From positions 1-62,000 of the forward strand of contig JAQGDQ010000345.1 in NCBI GenBank assembly GCA_030141605.1: a DNA stretch of 62,000 nucleotides, given 5' to 3'. The notes beneath the pieces were generated by a model. The model worked only from the letters and a program-made list of their open reading frames with translations, searched no databases and was not told the origin of the DNA. Source of the DNA: Tubiluchus corallicola. Its lineage: Eukaryota; Priapulida; Priapulimorpha; Priapulimorphida; Tubiluchidae. This document shows positions 10,552 through 22,300 of this stretch, piece after piece. The translations under genes and the position numbers were made by a program. Within the stretch, counting starts at the first letter, position 1, and every line of letters starts with the position of its first letter.

Positions 10552-13035
10552 ATGAGAACTATTATGTCCAATAAGCAGCAAGGAATTGTAGAAGATCGAT
10601 CATTCACCAGTAAGCACAATAAGGTACGTCTACAACCAAAACGTATCCATCATTCAAAGCCAAAAGGACGACCTCGCATTAACACTGCCAAGTTCGCAGT
10701 TCCTGAGCTAGTAAAACGCTATACTGATACCATGAAAGAAGCCCTCAAGGACCACCCAACCGGTAACGCAGATGAAAGATGGAGTCACATACGCGATGTA
10801 ACTTACAAGTCTGCTCTCAACACCTTCGGAAAAAGAGAGAGAGTGAACCCAGACTGGTTTGAAGCTGGAATCATGGACATTGAGCCAGCTATTTCCCACA
10901 AAAGGACTGCTCTCCTCAGTTACAAAACAAATCCTAGTGAAAGCACACTCGCAGTTCTCAGGAAGGCCAGAAGCGACGTACAGCGGATTGCCCGGCAGTG
11001 CGCAAACAATTACTGGCAGTCTATATGCCTGAGTATCCAAACGTCAGCTGACCGTGGTAATATTCGCGGCATGTATGAGGGAATGAAGAAGGCCTTTGGC
11101 CCCAGTATCACCAAGATTGCCCCTGTGAAGTCCACCACTGGAGAAATCATCACTGACCGTGCCAAACAAATGGAGAGATGGGCAGAACACTACCAAAAGC
11201 TGTTCTCAAGACAAACCACTGTCACAGAAAGAGCTGTGGAATATACGACCCCCTTGCCAGTCATGGAGGAGCTCGACGATCCACCTACCAGTGAGGAGCT
11301 CATCAAAGCTATCGACTCTCTGGCGAGCGGCAAAGCTCCTGGAAGTGATGGTATACCCCCAGAGGCCATTAAAGCAGGTAAACAAACCTGTCTCCTCGAG
11401 CATTTGCACGACCTCCTTTTACAATGCTGGGATGAAGGTACTGTGCCTCAGGACATGCGTGATGCCAACATCATTACCCTTTACAAAAATAAAGGCGATC
11501 GGAGCGATTGCAACAACTATCGCGGAATATCCCTCCTCTCCACCGTGGGAAAGACCTTTGCCCGCGTGCTACTAAACAGACTCCACCGTCTCGCCGAACG
11601 GGTTTACCCAGAAGCACAATGCGGTTTCAGGGCAGAGAGATCCACCATCGACATGATATTCTCTCTAAGACAGCTCCAGGAAAAATGCCGCGAACAACGA
11701 CGGCCCCTGTTTATAGCATTCATTGACTTGACCAAAGCATTTGATTTGGTTAGCAGATCGGGCCTGTTTACACTCCTGCAGAGAATTGGATGCCCCCCAA
11801 AGCTGCTGAGACTGATTACTTCCTTCCACGAGGAAATGAAAGGTACTGTTCAGTCCGACGGCTCTTCCTCACACCCATTCCCAATCAAAAGCGGAGTTAA
11901 ACAAGGATGTGTCCTCGCCCCAACCCTCTTTGGTATCCTGTTCTCTCTGCTGCTGCGCTATGCATTTAAAGAAACTGAAGAGGGAGTCTATTTACACACA
12001 CGAAGCGACGGCAGCCTGTTCAACCTCTCTCGTCTCCGAGCAAAGTCACGGGTTCGCAAAGTTCTCATTCGTGAAATGCTGTTTGCAGATGATGCCGCAC
12101 TGACAGCTCACACTGAAGCCGGCCTCCAAGGCCTCATTGACAACTTTGCCCATGCCTGCAGTGAGTTTGGCCTCACAATCAGCATCCAAAAGACCAAGGT
12201 TTTAGGCCAAAATGTTTCCCCAGCCCCTCACATCTCCATCGATGACTGCTGCCTTGACGTGGTGGAAGATTTCACCTATCTTGGTTCTGTTATTTCCAGC
12301 AATCTTAGCTTGGCCACAGAACTGAACTCCAGAATCGGCAAGGCCTCATCAACGATGGCTCGCTTAACAAAGAGGGTGTGGGAAAACAACATGCTGACTA
12401 TCAGGACAAAGTCCCAGGTGTACCAAGCCTGTGTACTGAGCACACTGTTGTACGGGAGCGAGAGTTGGACTCTGTATAGCCATCAAGAACGCAGGCTCAA
12501 TGCTTTCCACCAACGCTGCCTCAGAAGAATCCTGGGCATCTCATGGCAGGAGCACATAACCAACAAGGATGTGCTAGCAAAAGCTGGAATCCCTAGCATG
12601 TATGCCATACTCACCAACAGACGTCTGCGCTGGCTAGGCCATGTTTCCCGCATGCAGGACGGCAGATTGCCCAAGGACATTCTGTACGGTGAGCTTGCTA
12701 CTGGCTCCCGACCCACCGGGAGGCCACTGCTCCGCTACAAAGATGTATGTAAACGGGACCTCAAGGCAGGCGGCATGACACCAGCAAATTACGAGGCGCT
12801 TGCGGCAGATCGAAGCAACTGGAAATCTGCTGTTAGGACAGCCATTAACAGAGCGGAGAAAACGAGGGAGGAAAAACAAGAGGATAAAAGGACTCGCAGG
12901 CACCAGAAAGATGCCCTACCTCATCCGGATGAAACAGCCTTCCAATGTGTAACCTGCAGCCGGAACTGCCGCTCAAGGATCGGACTGCTCAGTCACAGTC
13001 GACGCTGCAGCTCCATCAATTTTATTAATAACTGA
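10552..13035 (+). CDS. Non-LTR retrotransposon reverse transcriptase (ORF2 C-terminal part)
   Basis: An 827-codon uninterrupted frame. Residues 1-230 are the linker that precedes RT in LINE polyproteins. The RT core shows SGKAPGSDGIPPEAIKAG (259-276), GFRAERSTIDM, the catalytic IDLTKAFD (391-398), SGVKQGC (446-452) and FADD (511-514). The thumb and RLRWLGHVSRM follow, and a C-terminal zinc-binding motif C-x2-C-x3-C-x12-C lies at about 799-819. No apurinic-type endonuclease precedes the RT, although complete elements of this kind have one. The ATG at 10552 is simply the first in frame and need not be native. Base composition is clearly GC-richer than the flanks, and there are no internal stops, so the insertion is probably recent. 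Clade not assigned. It is oriented away from the Ebony-like gene. Confidence 0.93.
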   Translation: MRTIMSNKQQGIVEDRSFTSKHNKVRLQPKRIHHSKPKGRPRINTAKFAVPELVKRYTDTMKEALKDHPTGNADERWSHIRDVTYKSALNTFGKRERVNPDWFEAGIMDIEPAISHKRTALLSYKTNPSESTLAVLRKARSDVQRIARQCANNYWQSICLSIQTSADRGNIRGMYEGMKKAFGPSITKIAPVKSTTGEIITDRAKQMERWAEHYQKLFSRQTTVTERAVEYTTPLPVMEELDDPPTSEELIKAIDSLASGKAPGSDGIPPEAIKAGKQTCLLEHLHDLLLQCWDEGTVPQDMRDANIITLYKNKGDRSDCNNYRGISLLSTVGKTFARVLLNRLHRLAERVYPEAQCGFRAERSTIDMIFSLRQLQEKCREQRRPLFIAFIDLTKAFDLVSRSGLFTLLQRIGCPPKLLRLITSFHEEMKGTVQSDGSSSHPFPIKSGVKQGCVLAPTLFGILFSLLLRYAFKETEEGVYLHTRSDGSLFNLSRLRAKSRVRKVLIREMLFADDAALTAHTEAGLQGLIDNFAHACSEFGLTISIQKTKVLGQNVSPAPHISIDDCCLDVVEDFTYLGSVISSNLSLATELNSRIGKASSTMARLTKRVWENNMLTIRTKSQVYQACVLSTLLYGSESWTLYSHQERRLNAFHQRCLRRILGISWQEHITNKDVLAKAGIPSMYAILTNRRLRWLGHVSRMQDGRLPKDILYGELATGSRPTGRPLLRYKDVCKRDLKAGGMTPANYEALAADRSNWKSAVRTAINRAEKTREEKQEDKRTRRHQKDALPHPDETAFQCVTCSRNCRSRIGLLSHSRRCSSINFINN

Positions 13036-13096
13036 CTCTCTTGGCGCACAATCCATTGTCTTTCGAGACAGAAGGATGCCAACAACAACAACAAAA
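10552..13096 (+). mobile_element. 5'-truncated LINE insertion
   Basis: Covers the RT frame plus a short 3' UTR ending in an AACAACAACAACAA tail at about 13080-13096, the simple-repeat tail expected of target-primed reverse transcription. The 5' edge lies somewhere within about 10500-10620 and I could not define a target-site duplication. Loss of the endonuclease half is consistent with abortive 5' truncation. Confidence 0.85.
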
Positions 13097-13925
13097 GCAC
13101 AATTCACAATTTGCATCGATTAACTCATCCATAGAAATTATGGCCTACACACTAGGTGTTACACTGTAGCTAATCATTTATATTATTCAAGTATTCATAA
13201 CTGATTCTAAAGTAATGGCATTACAGCCAGCTGTTAATTGCACATTTTTTTACCTTTAGCCTGCTTTTTCAGTCCACACAGAGTTAAAGTTTTGTTCCAA
13301 AAGAAGATTTAAAGGAAGCTTACCGTCCTCTTCAGCTGATTATACACATCAGGACGAAGTTGACTAGAATTAGACATACAATTTAATTCTAAAAAATAAC
13401 GCAAAATGCCTGAATATCTGTAATCTCGTAATCTAATATACACACTGTACTATAAAATATTTCTAGTAATACTTCCCCTGTATCGCTGACATTCGCTAAA
13501 TAGTCCGCGTGATCCAGGTAAACCTTGAATTTACAGGTGGCTAGAGAACCGATAGGGACTTTGTAACATAACCTTTGAAACGAGGTGCTTGGATTACAAA
13601 TTCTCTGCCTATACTAAATACAGACGTCGATACCGCGCAAATGATATAATCCTAGCGATTATAAATAATTATTCAGTCTTCACCACCAATCCTATATTTC
13701 AAGTATCAGTTTAAACGTGCTAGAATATTATTATTAAGTGACTGGTATAATTCATCATCCGTAATCACTAGATGGGAATTTTGACAAATTTACTATTGAT
13801 ACCATTTTTACTGATTATGGACACAACTAATTATAAAAAAAATTTAACCTTAATTTTAAGGTAAAGAGTTATTGATAGAGTGAACACACAACTGTAGAGT
13901 TTTTGAATGTAAACTCGACTATGAC

Positions 13926-14150
13926 TATTCAGACTAGCTCATATAGCACTGGATTTGCAATCCGAATGCCTAGTCCAACCTGCTTCAAACAGGGAAATTC
14001 AAGTTTGTGTTCCCACCAGTGTGAAATAAGAAAAAAACAAATTTTGGCAAAATAAGTAATTAGGAAATATGAACAATTTGCCAGTAACAAACGCAAGGCA
14101 GTAAGTGGTTCAGTTGTTATAGTATTGGACTTGGAATCCAAAAGAGCTTA
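13926..14150 (+). repeat. Two tRNA-derived SINE-like fragments
   Basis: At 13931-14000 a box-A-like AGACTAGCTCATATAGCAC, then TGGATTTGCAATCC like a tRNA anticodon arm, then a box-B-like GCTTCAAACAG. At 14103-14145 a second box-A-like GTGGTTCAGTTGTTATAGTA with TTGGACTTGGAATCCAA. Neither folds into a full tRNA, so I read them as SINE heads rather than tRNA genes. Confidence 0.5.
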
Positions 14151-15265
14151 GTGAACTTTTTCATTATTTTCCTTTTTTGCTCATGTTTGGTGTATGTTAA
14201 TTAAACACATGAAAGTTTGTGATACCGTGCATACTTTTATTTTTCAAGTAAATAACATCAAATAATATACATGTAATTATGGTTTCAAAAAACATATCAA
14301 TGAAAATCAATCAATGAGTTTGTACTTTGTACATTATTATTAATAGTATTATTATTATTATTAATGTGTTCATTAATAAGTAAATTAATCGAGTCTCTAC
14401 ATCTGTACAAATAGATGTATTAGATAATTAACTGATGAACTACTTACAAATAAATAGTAATCTGAGATACAACAGTCTAATATAAAGATCTTCAAAAGTT
14501 CATAAAACAATATCCAATCACAAAACTGTGGTGTCAATACTGGTGCACAAAGGGATGAATATGTGAATAACAGTCTATAAAAGTAAATTAAATTACATGA
14601 TACAGTATATTTCAGTTACCCAAGTATGTTTCAGTTGTGTTCAAAACTATTTTTGCCAAAAAAGTAGACAGATACAAACACAGATAATATTTCCCTTGCA
14701 CGATATCACAAATGCGTTTTATACAAAAAGGTTTTGAACTATGGTGAATTGCATAGGCTTAGTATAATCGCTGTATTATAACTAGCATTTAAATTTGTTC
14801 ACCTCCAAAAACTTAAGATAGACTGTGTCCAGGTATCTTAACTCCCATTGCTTTGCCAAAAGTCTCACAATTTTAACTTGTTCTCATAATTTAAGATAGC
14901 CATAAGTGTAATAGCAACTCACTTCAGTCCTAGTTATGAACAATGATGTGTATGAACTAAGAGTATATATTATCATATAACAGTAATAGCTATAAACAAT
15001 AATCGCTATAAGCAATGAGCCTTGACCAGATCTCTTGTTACACTTATTGACTTATTCACAATTTTTATTACAGTATACTGCATAACAATAATTATAATTA
15101 TATGTACATCACATGATGAACAATAATACCATCAGGCAAACTCCTAATCAAAATTTACAAACGTGAAATTATAAAAAACAAGCAACAATTAATACGTTAT
15201 GGAATAGATTTAAATGCTAAATCAATGTAACATATTAGTATTGCCTAGTGATTTAGCCTGGTAGA

Positions 15266-15293
<28 letters not shown>
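15266..15293. repeat. (TA)n microsatellite
   Basis: About 14 TA units downstream of PGAP2, followed by TGTGTATGTATATA. Confidence 0.9.
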
Positions 15294-15297
<4 letters not shown>

Positions 15298-16380
15298 ATG
15301 TATATACAGTAATTATATTACAGAATCCTGATTATCTTCATCATAAGAATAAGACAGTGAGCTTTTTGTAAAAAATATAAGCAGCAGGTAAAAAACTTGT
15401 AAAAGGCTTTGCCAACATTAATGTTTGTGCAGATAAGCAATAAATAAGAGATTCTTCTTTTGCTCAAATTCGTAAGCTCAACAAATAACTGAAAGTAATT
15501 ACACAAAATGTGTGCTCTTGGAGAATGAGATTATTACGATGGAGGTGGTTATGTGCAACTAGATATCTTCTAGTTACGAAAACAGTTATGGTAGGTAGGT
15601 AGTAGGCATTCAGCACGAAAAATGCCACGATATGACTGAACATTGCAAAAATTCCATAAAACTAATTAACAAATCTTCAGAAAATCACATTGTTATATAA
15701 TATCTTGCAGCTTTAGCTCAGTTGTTTGAATTCATAAACAAACAAGTGAAACAGGAACAGGAGTTCTTTAAATAACACTATATGTTGCTTTGAAAATCAT
15801 CCTCAAACTCATCATCATCGTTGTCTTAATCACTATAATCTAGTCAGAAATTAAATGATAGTTTTACCATACCTGTACCTGAGCTACATACGTCTATTTT
15901 GTCACTGACACACTGACCTTTTTTGATACATGCATTTGCAAATTGCATGTACATATTTTCTGGATATGAATGAAAAAGCCGTCCAGTCATATACAAACAT
16001 TGCTAAAAATATTAAAAATTGCACAGCAGTATGAATAACAATGCTACGCCTGATCTACATTTATTTTGTTACTGCTTACCTGAGTTAATTTCCTTCCCTT
16101 TGGATTCATCTTGCTCTAAGTAACTGCATCAACTTAATAACATATACTGGTAAATAGTCTTACATGTGTCAATCAGTAATAAACGTAAATGCAATTTAAA
16201 CATTTGTGACTTTGCACATAACAAAACCTGCAAATATATTAATAGACTAGCATAAGGTCACATAGCAACAACATTACCATCCTTTTCAAAAATCCAGAAA
16301 AAATCTTCTGGTCACTGTTGATGGTGGATGCATTATTTGCAAATCATGTCGCATAAAAGTGGAACACTTCCCCATTCATT

Positions 16381-19300
16381 TTAAGAGTGCTTCTCTTTTA
16401 TTTCTTCGTTGTCTTCACCCAAGAACTGTGCCAACATCAACTTCTGCCCAGGAAACTCCATGTACGACGAAGCATGAAAACACATATTGGCCATACAAAT
16501 GCAATACTCGCATATTGCAAAATAGCTGAAAACTATAGAAGAAAACAAGTTACAATTACTAAAAACAGTACATACAGACCACAAACACACAAGAAAATGT
16601 TAAAGAGCCAAAATGGAAAGTGAATGCTGTAGGAGTGTAGGGCATCATGCTTATCAACCAAGTTAAACTATGTCACCGTTTGTTATAGTAGATAACAAAC
16701 GGTGATGTAGATAATGGTCAAAACCAGGTTTTTTAAGCTGCATATGCAAATAAACCCCCACTATAACATCACCAAATGTTAACCCACAAAGATCATCCTT
16801 CGCATGAACAATCCAATCAAAACTTTTAGAATTGAAGAGCTTAATAAACTACATGCAGTGACACAACATAACAAAAGGACATTAACAGTCATTGATAACA
16901 GTGACTACTTGCCTCTTGGTGTGCAGTACATTCGATGCAGATAAAAGAAGTAACTCATCCCAACAGTTAAAACACAAATTATGGATAAAAGAACAAATTT
17001 TGTGCGAAAAGAAAGCAGCTCCTGAAAAAACAAGGGTTAACATTAATTATTCTGGTGATTAAAAAGATATTAGAGCATATTTGTAAAATGTGTCACTTTC
17101 TTCAACATTTATTGCAGAGCCTCAAATGCATCAAGAATTGGCAAAAAAATTAACATGTGCCAGTGCAGTGCTTGGAATACAAACTCAATTATAAAAACAT
17201 CAGAAATTATGAACTGACAAATTTCTCTTTTCATGGAAAGTGTAAACAAGACACTTAGATCTGATTGTTCTGTAAGCCCCGAGCAGTTTTGTGTGACTGA
17301 CTGACTGACTGACTGACTCCCTTGTGGAATTATATTGCTAAATTTTTTTAAGTACAAGGTTTCTTATTTCTTGTTTCTGCAGTTCATACAGTACTTTGCT
17401 ACTTTTCTAAGTTATGTTGCATGTGGCACTGTTTGAAATCCCAAAAGCTTATACTGCTTTTGGTGAATCAAAATACGTAATGTTTATTTTATTTGTTTTC
17501 AATTAGTGCATATCATAACACAAGTAGATACTAAAAAACTTGAATCATCATTAGGTACATAAAAAAATGAAATAAATGCCTGGACTCATTTTCCGTGTCA
17601 TAGTTTTTACTACTCAAAAGCTTTGTGAAAACACTCAACTCTAGTCTGGTGAACCATATTTCTAGTACTGCATTGTGACACTTTGACAAATTTAACTTTA
17701 CAATAAATCAAAATATTATAATGCAATAATTTAATTTTGACTGTATCTCCATTAGCTCACTCTTCAGTGGACATACATCAACAAAAGACTTGTACAGGAC
17801 GAAGACAGAGAAGGATATTGGTTATCACATTAAAGCCAAACATCAATGCGAAAAAAACATTATTTTTCACTTATTTTTTAATCCTAAGGAAAGTTACCCA
17901 ACTTACAAGTTTATTTATCATCATTACAACCAAAAATTTTGAATTACAGCACAGCATAAAATTACAAAATACAAATTTTTTTAAAAGTATAAGCAAGGTA
18001 GAACATACAGCGACAAGCACTATTGCACTATTACAAGATGCATGAACGAGATAAATTAAAATAAGTCTAAACTTATGTTTGGAAATGAAATTAACCATGT
18101 GAGTGAGATAAAATTGTTCTTGAAACTCTCTGTTCTGCATCTAGGTAAGGCATATTTCAGGAGGTGGCGAGTACTGTATCTATGAGTTTGGGCATCAGGG
18201 GATAGAGTGTGGATTTTATTATTAGGATTTTGAGTTCAAAAGAACAACTTTTTGTAAGAGTTTACGCGACGGTTAAATAAAGGTTTTAAGATTAGCCAAA
18301 ATTAGAGTATTTACAATGAGGGTTTTTGAACAGTTTCTAACAATTCAGAGAGATTTTGGGAAACAGATGAGTGCCACATCTGGCAAGCCTAGTTAATAAC
18401 CTTTGGAGTACATTTTTATCATATAATTAGGAGATGTTCCAGCTCTTTTTATTAGTCACAAAAGATAAATTCTTTTACTGGCTTTAGTGTAAATTGAATG
18501 GACATGGGTGCACACATAAAATAAATCTTTATCTATTTGTACACATAAAAGTTTAACCCAATCAAGTGAAAATTAAAAAAGCAAACGAAAGGTAAGTTAA
18601 AGGAAAGGCAAGGCTAACAGTAAGAGGGTAGATCAAACTGAAAGAAGACAGTAATACCTGAGTAGTCCACGGTGATTTGGAATGAGAAAAATTTAACAAC
18701 AATAATGTTAAGATCATGTACGTCACAGATGATACCATGAATGTTATAAATAACTTCTCATGTGTGGCTGAAATAAATAAAAGAGAAATAATAACAGTAA
18801 TAAACAGGTATTTACTAAGAAAAGATTAATATTTTGTGACCTGACTTAGATCATGAACAGTTTACATGTCATCCTATTACTTAACAGAGCATTAGCTTTA
18901 CAGTTTGAAGTGCACAGCTTTAAATGCAGGTTTTTAGAGATGTTCATATACCACACATGCGACATCAAAGTTAATTGTGCCTATGAAGCTTCTCATTTAT
19001 AAAACTAGATAAAATACTAGTGCTTCATAGAAAACAATTTCATAGCACTCAAGTAATTAATTCTGTTGACTAGGCCGAGTTTCCACTGCGTCCGCACAGA
19101 CATGCACAGACACAGACTTTTCTGTCTGCACGTTTTACGTCCGCAAAAGTTTTTCCATTGGGACCGCACTCATTCCATGCAACGCTTCATGAATAAGCCA
19201 AAATTTTAGCGCGAAATTCTCATGAGACTTTCTAGGACGAAGAAGATTCGCTGTAGACCCGTGGTGGTTAAAGAAAAAGGTAAGTAAGTGATACAGAAAG

Positions 19301-22300
19301 CGACAACATTGTTTTTGGGTTTGCAAATCATGAACACTAAGGCGAATTGCAATAAGTTGTAATGGATGAAGAAAAATGCCTAAGTTATTTCAAAATGCAA
19401 CCTGCAACCTTCTGAATCTTACTTGATTAAATGTTTGGGATTGTATTCCACCTGAACAGCGCCTTGTCGTTACGTTAAGGTAAACAAAGCCAACAACTAA
19501 TTAACTGTACCTTAGCATGAAATAAATACAGTATTTAAAATTTTGATAATTATTATTAAATATGTAATTAATAACTAATTGTAATTAATATTGAGACTTA
19601 CAATAAAAATTTGGATAGGCTACAGTGAATTCAGCAACGAGTGAGTACTAGACAAGCATTCACGAATGTACTTTATTTCTCCTGTTGGTTCAGTGCCCTG
19701 GTAGCAGCAAAGTACTGGTGGTGAAGCGAAACAGTTGCAATTTCAAATGAAATCTTGTGCAAAACTTATTTTGCAAGCGTGCTTTCCAGTGGAATTTAAG
19801 TGTTTTCACTTCAAATAAAAAAGCAGTTTTTATTAAATAACTAATAATGTTTTGAAGCTTATATTTTTTCCATTGTAACAGCACATCTAGGCAAAGACAT
19901 TTTCATGACAAAGTCGATTTACAGTTGCAATACGGTGTGTACAAATATGTACTATAAATTTAAAGAAATGCATGAATCACAGAACCACAAAATCAGACCT
20001 AAATTTACAGAAATGTAAACTTTATAAACTAAAAACTGGATATACTCTACCTCCACTATATTGACTTCAAAGGCTGCTTCGACCCACCGCTGCCTTGTAA
20101 AATCTCTTTGACTGTATTTGGCATTACTTTTGTCGTACAAACCAGGTCTAATCTCTACAGCATGTGCAATTTGTTCATTCTCCATTACGAAAAAGAACTT
20201 GTCCGTCCGCAGGAAAATGGTCGAACAATTAAAATGCGGATCCATGCGAGTACGTGGCTTTCCGTGTGAATGCAGTGGAAATGACAAGGACAATGATTTG
20301 CAAAGGCACGGTGTTGCTTCAATTTTTATCTGTGTGAGTCATACAGAATAAATCCGTGTCTGTGTGAACGCTGTGGAAACGCGGCCTTATAAGTGCTGAT
20401 TTTATTTATGAAACAAAATACCTATGCTAGACAAAATTATAGAAGATACCGTCATTTTATAAGAATAACACCATATTCAGAATTAGCCTACTTGCTTGGC
20501 TAGGAAAAATGATGAACATGACTCTTAAACGCTTTGAGATTTCAAACAATAAAATCAAACTAGCAATACTCACGATAATGATCTAGGTTGGAGATATATG
20601 TCACTCCGATCAAACTGAAGTTTTCGACTACAGTCAACCAATACGTTACAGTGACAACTTTTTTATACAGATCCCTAAATAATGTAACAATAAAACAATA
20701 AATAAGACAGGAACCAGCTCTGAGTCAAGGTATCAAATTCTATAAAAGATCGACACCAAAGAGTAACAAATGACAAACATTCATTAGTGTTAAGTTGTTA
20801 TTTATGGATATGGCGTCCTGGCATATAACAAGTGAGAAAATTCATATCCTAGAATCAACAGAAAAGTATACATGTCACATTGTATACCCTTCACTACTTT
20901 CCTCTCCTTAATGCGATGCTGGCATCTAGATGGCAAGCTTAAATAAAAAGTTCTTTAATGCCACAGCAGTCACTTGCAAAAATTTGCCACAACAGGAGAA
21001 CAAACTTTAATAAAATTTGCCAGCTAGGGCTTTTAATTTTATCATGTTGCACAACTTCTAGCATCAAAAATAGTTTTGTCACAAGGTGCATATATAATCT
21101 GACGAAATTTATTTTCTTTATTTTTTTGTATTGATCTCACAGCAGCTAAATTTACCTTTTGCTTCAGTTTAGTGAAATTGCTGCATATATAATGAAGCAA
21201 TAAATAGTTTTATTTTGCATAACATTGCATTCAATTTGTTCAGTTTTTAGTTTTATGTGATATTTTCTAATGTTGTTTCCTAATTTCCAATCATTATGAT
21301 GGCAACTTTAATAAACAATCTATACAACTATCTATCTGTCTATCTAATCTTCTCAATTTGATGATGGCAGCTAGGCCTAAACACTTCGAAACATGTGAAT
21401 GGTTTAAAAATGAACAACAAGCACAATACAATGTACAAAAATTTAAGCAGTTATATTATACCTATAGTCAAGTGGAATATTTTTCATACTACGCAAGTAG
21501 AAGTAAAAGTAAGCAGAGCATATCACAAGTCTTGGGCCTGCATGAAGTGCTATACTGATTCGCCACACGTATGCCCCAGGTTTTGCACTCGTTATAGCAC
21601 TTATTGAAGGTATGAAATTCTGTACCTGTGAAAAAAGAGTGTTAACTGTAGCACGTCACTTTCTATATTTTTGGATTTAAAAATTCTCAGCGTAACTTAG
21701 ACACACTGTTAGTATTTATAAATGAGAAATCACCAAGTGACTCAACCTCTGAGTTTTAACCTTGTGATTATTTTATAATGAGTTACCAGTAAAGATATAG
21801 AAAAACACATAGACATCTATATTGCTCATATATACTACACATGATGTATATGAAATTAGTCGTTTCAGCTTTGCACAGATTAGTAAAAAGCAATTTGTGC
21901 AACAAATTTGCAGCTGTAAATTAAATTCAACTGTATATATAAATCTAAATGTATAATTGAAATAAAAAAGAAAAAAGCTGAATAATATTTAAAGTTAGTT
22001 ACTATTGAATACTATGAGTGAAGTGGGAACAAGTCAAAATTTAGAGCGATTTGCTCTTGAAAAGGGTACATTTAATCTTACCTGTGTGGGAGAAACTTAA
22101 ATTCTTCATGTAGAAGATGAAAGTTATCAGTTATAGTTTTCTTTAACAGCTTCAGTAACACTTCATTACAAAGAACAGTATAGTCAGGAATCAGATATTC
22201 ATTATTCTTCATACATTTTCCCCTTGGTCTTTCCAAATCAATTTTATGGTAGTTAGCAAACACATGAAAAAAGGTATATTACAGTAGTTCAACACACAAA

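Larger units (their letters stand above)
13097..16380. other. Intergenic region and probable PGAP2 3' UTR
   Basis: No gene recognised. A candidate PGAP2 polyadenylation signal (AATAAA on the minus strand) lies at 16060-16065, 316 bases past the stop. tRNA-like repeat fragments sit at 13926-14150 and a TA microsatellite at 15266-15293. The rest is AT-rich with only short open frames. Confidence 0.55.

Noticed and set aside
22078-22263. Possible extra PGAP2 exon
   Set aside because: PGAP2 exons 1 and 2 join in phase at a conserved Cys-Arg-Gly-Val-Gln-Asn junction; this stretch has no PGAP2 similarity.
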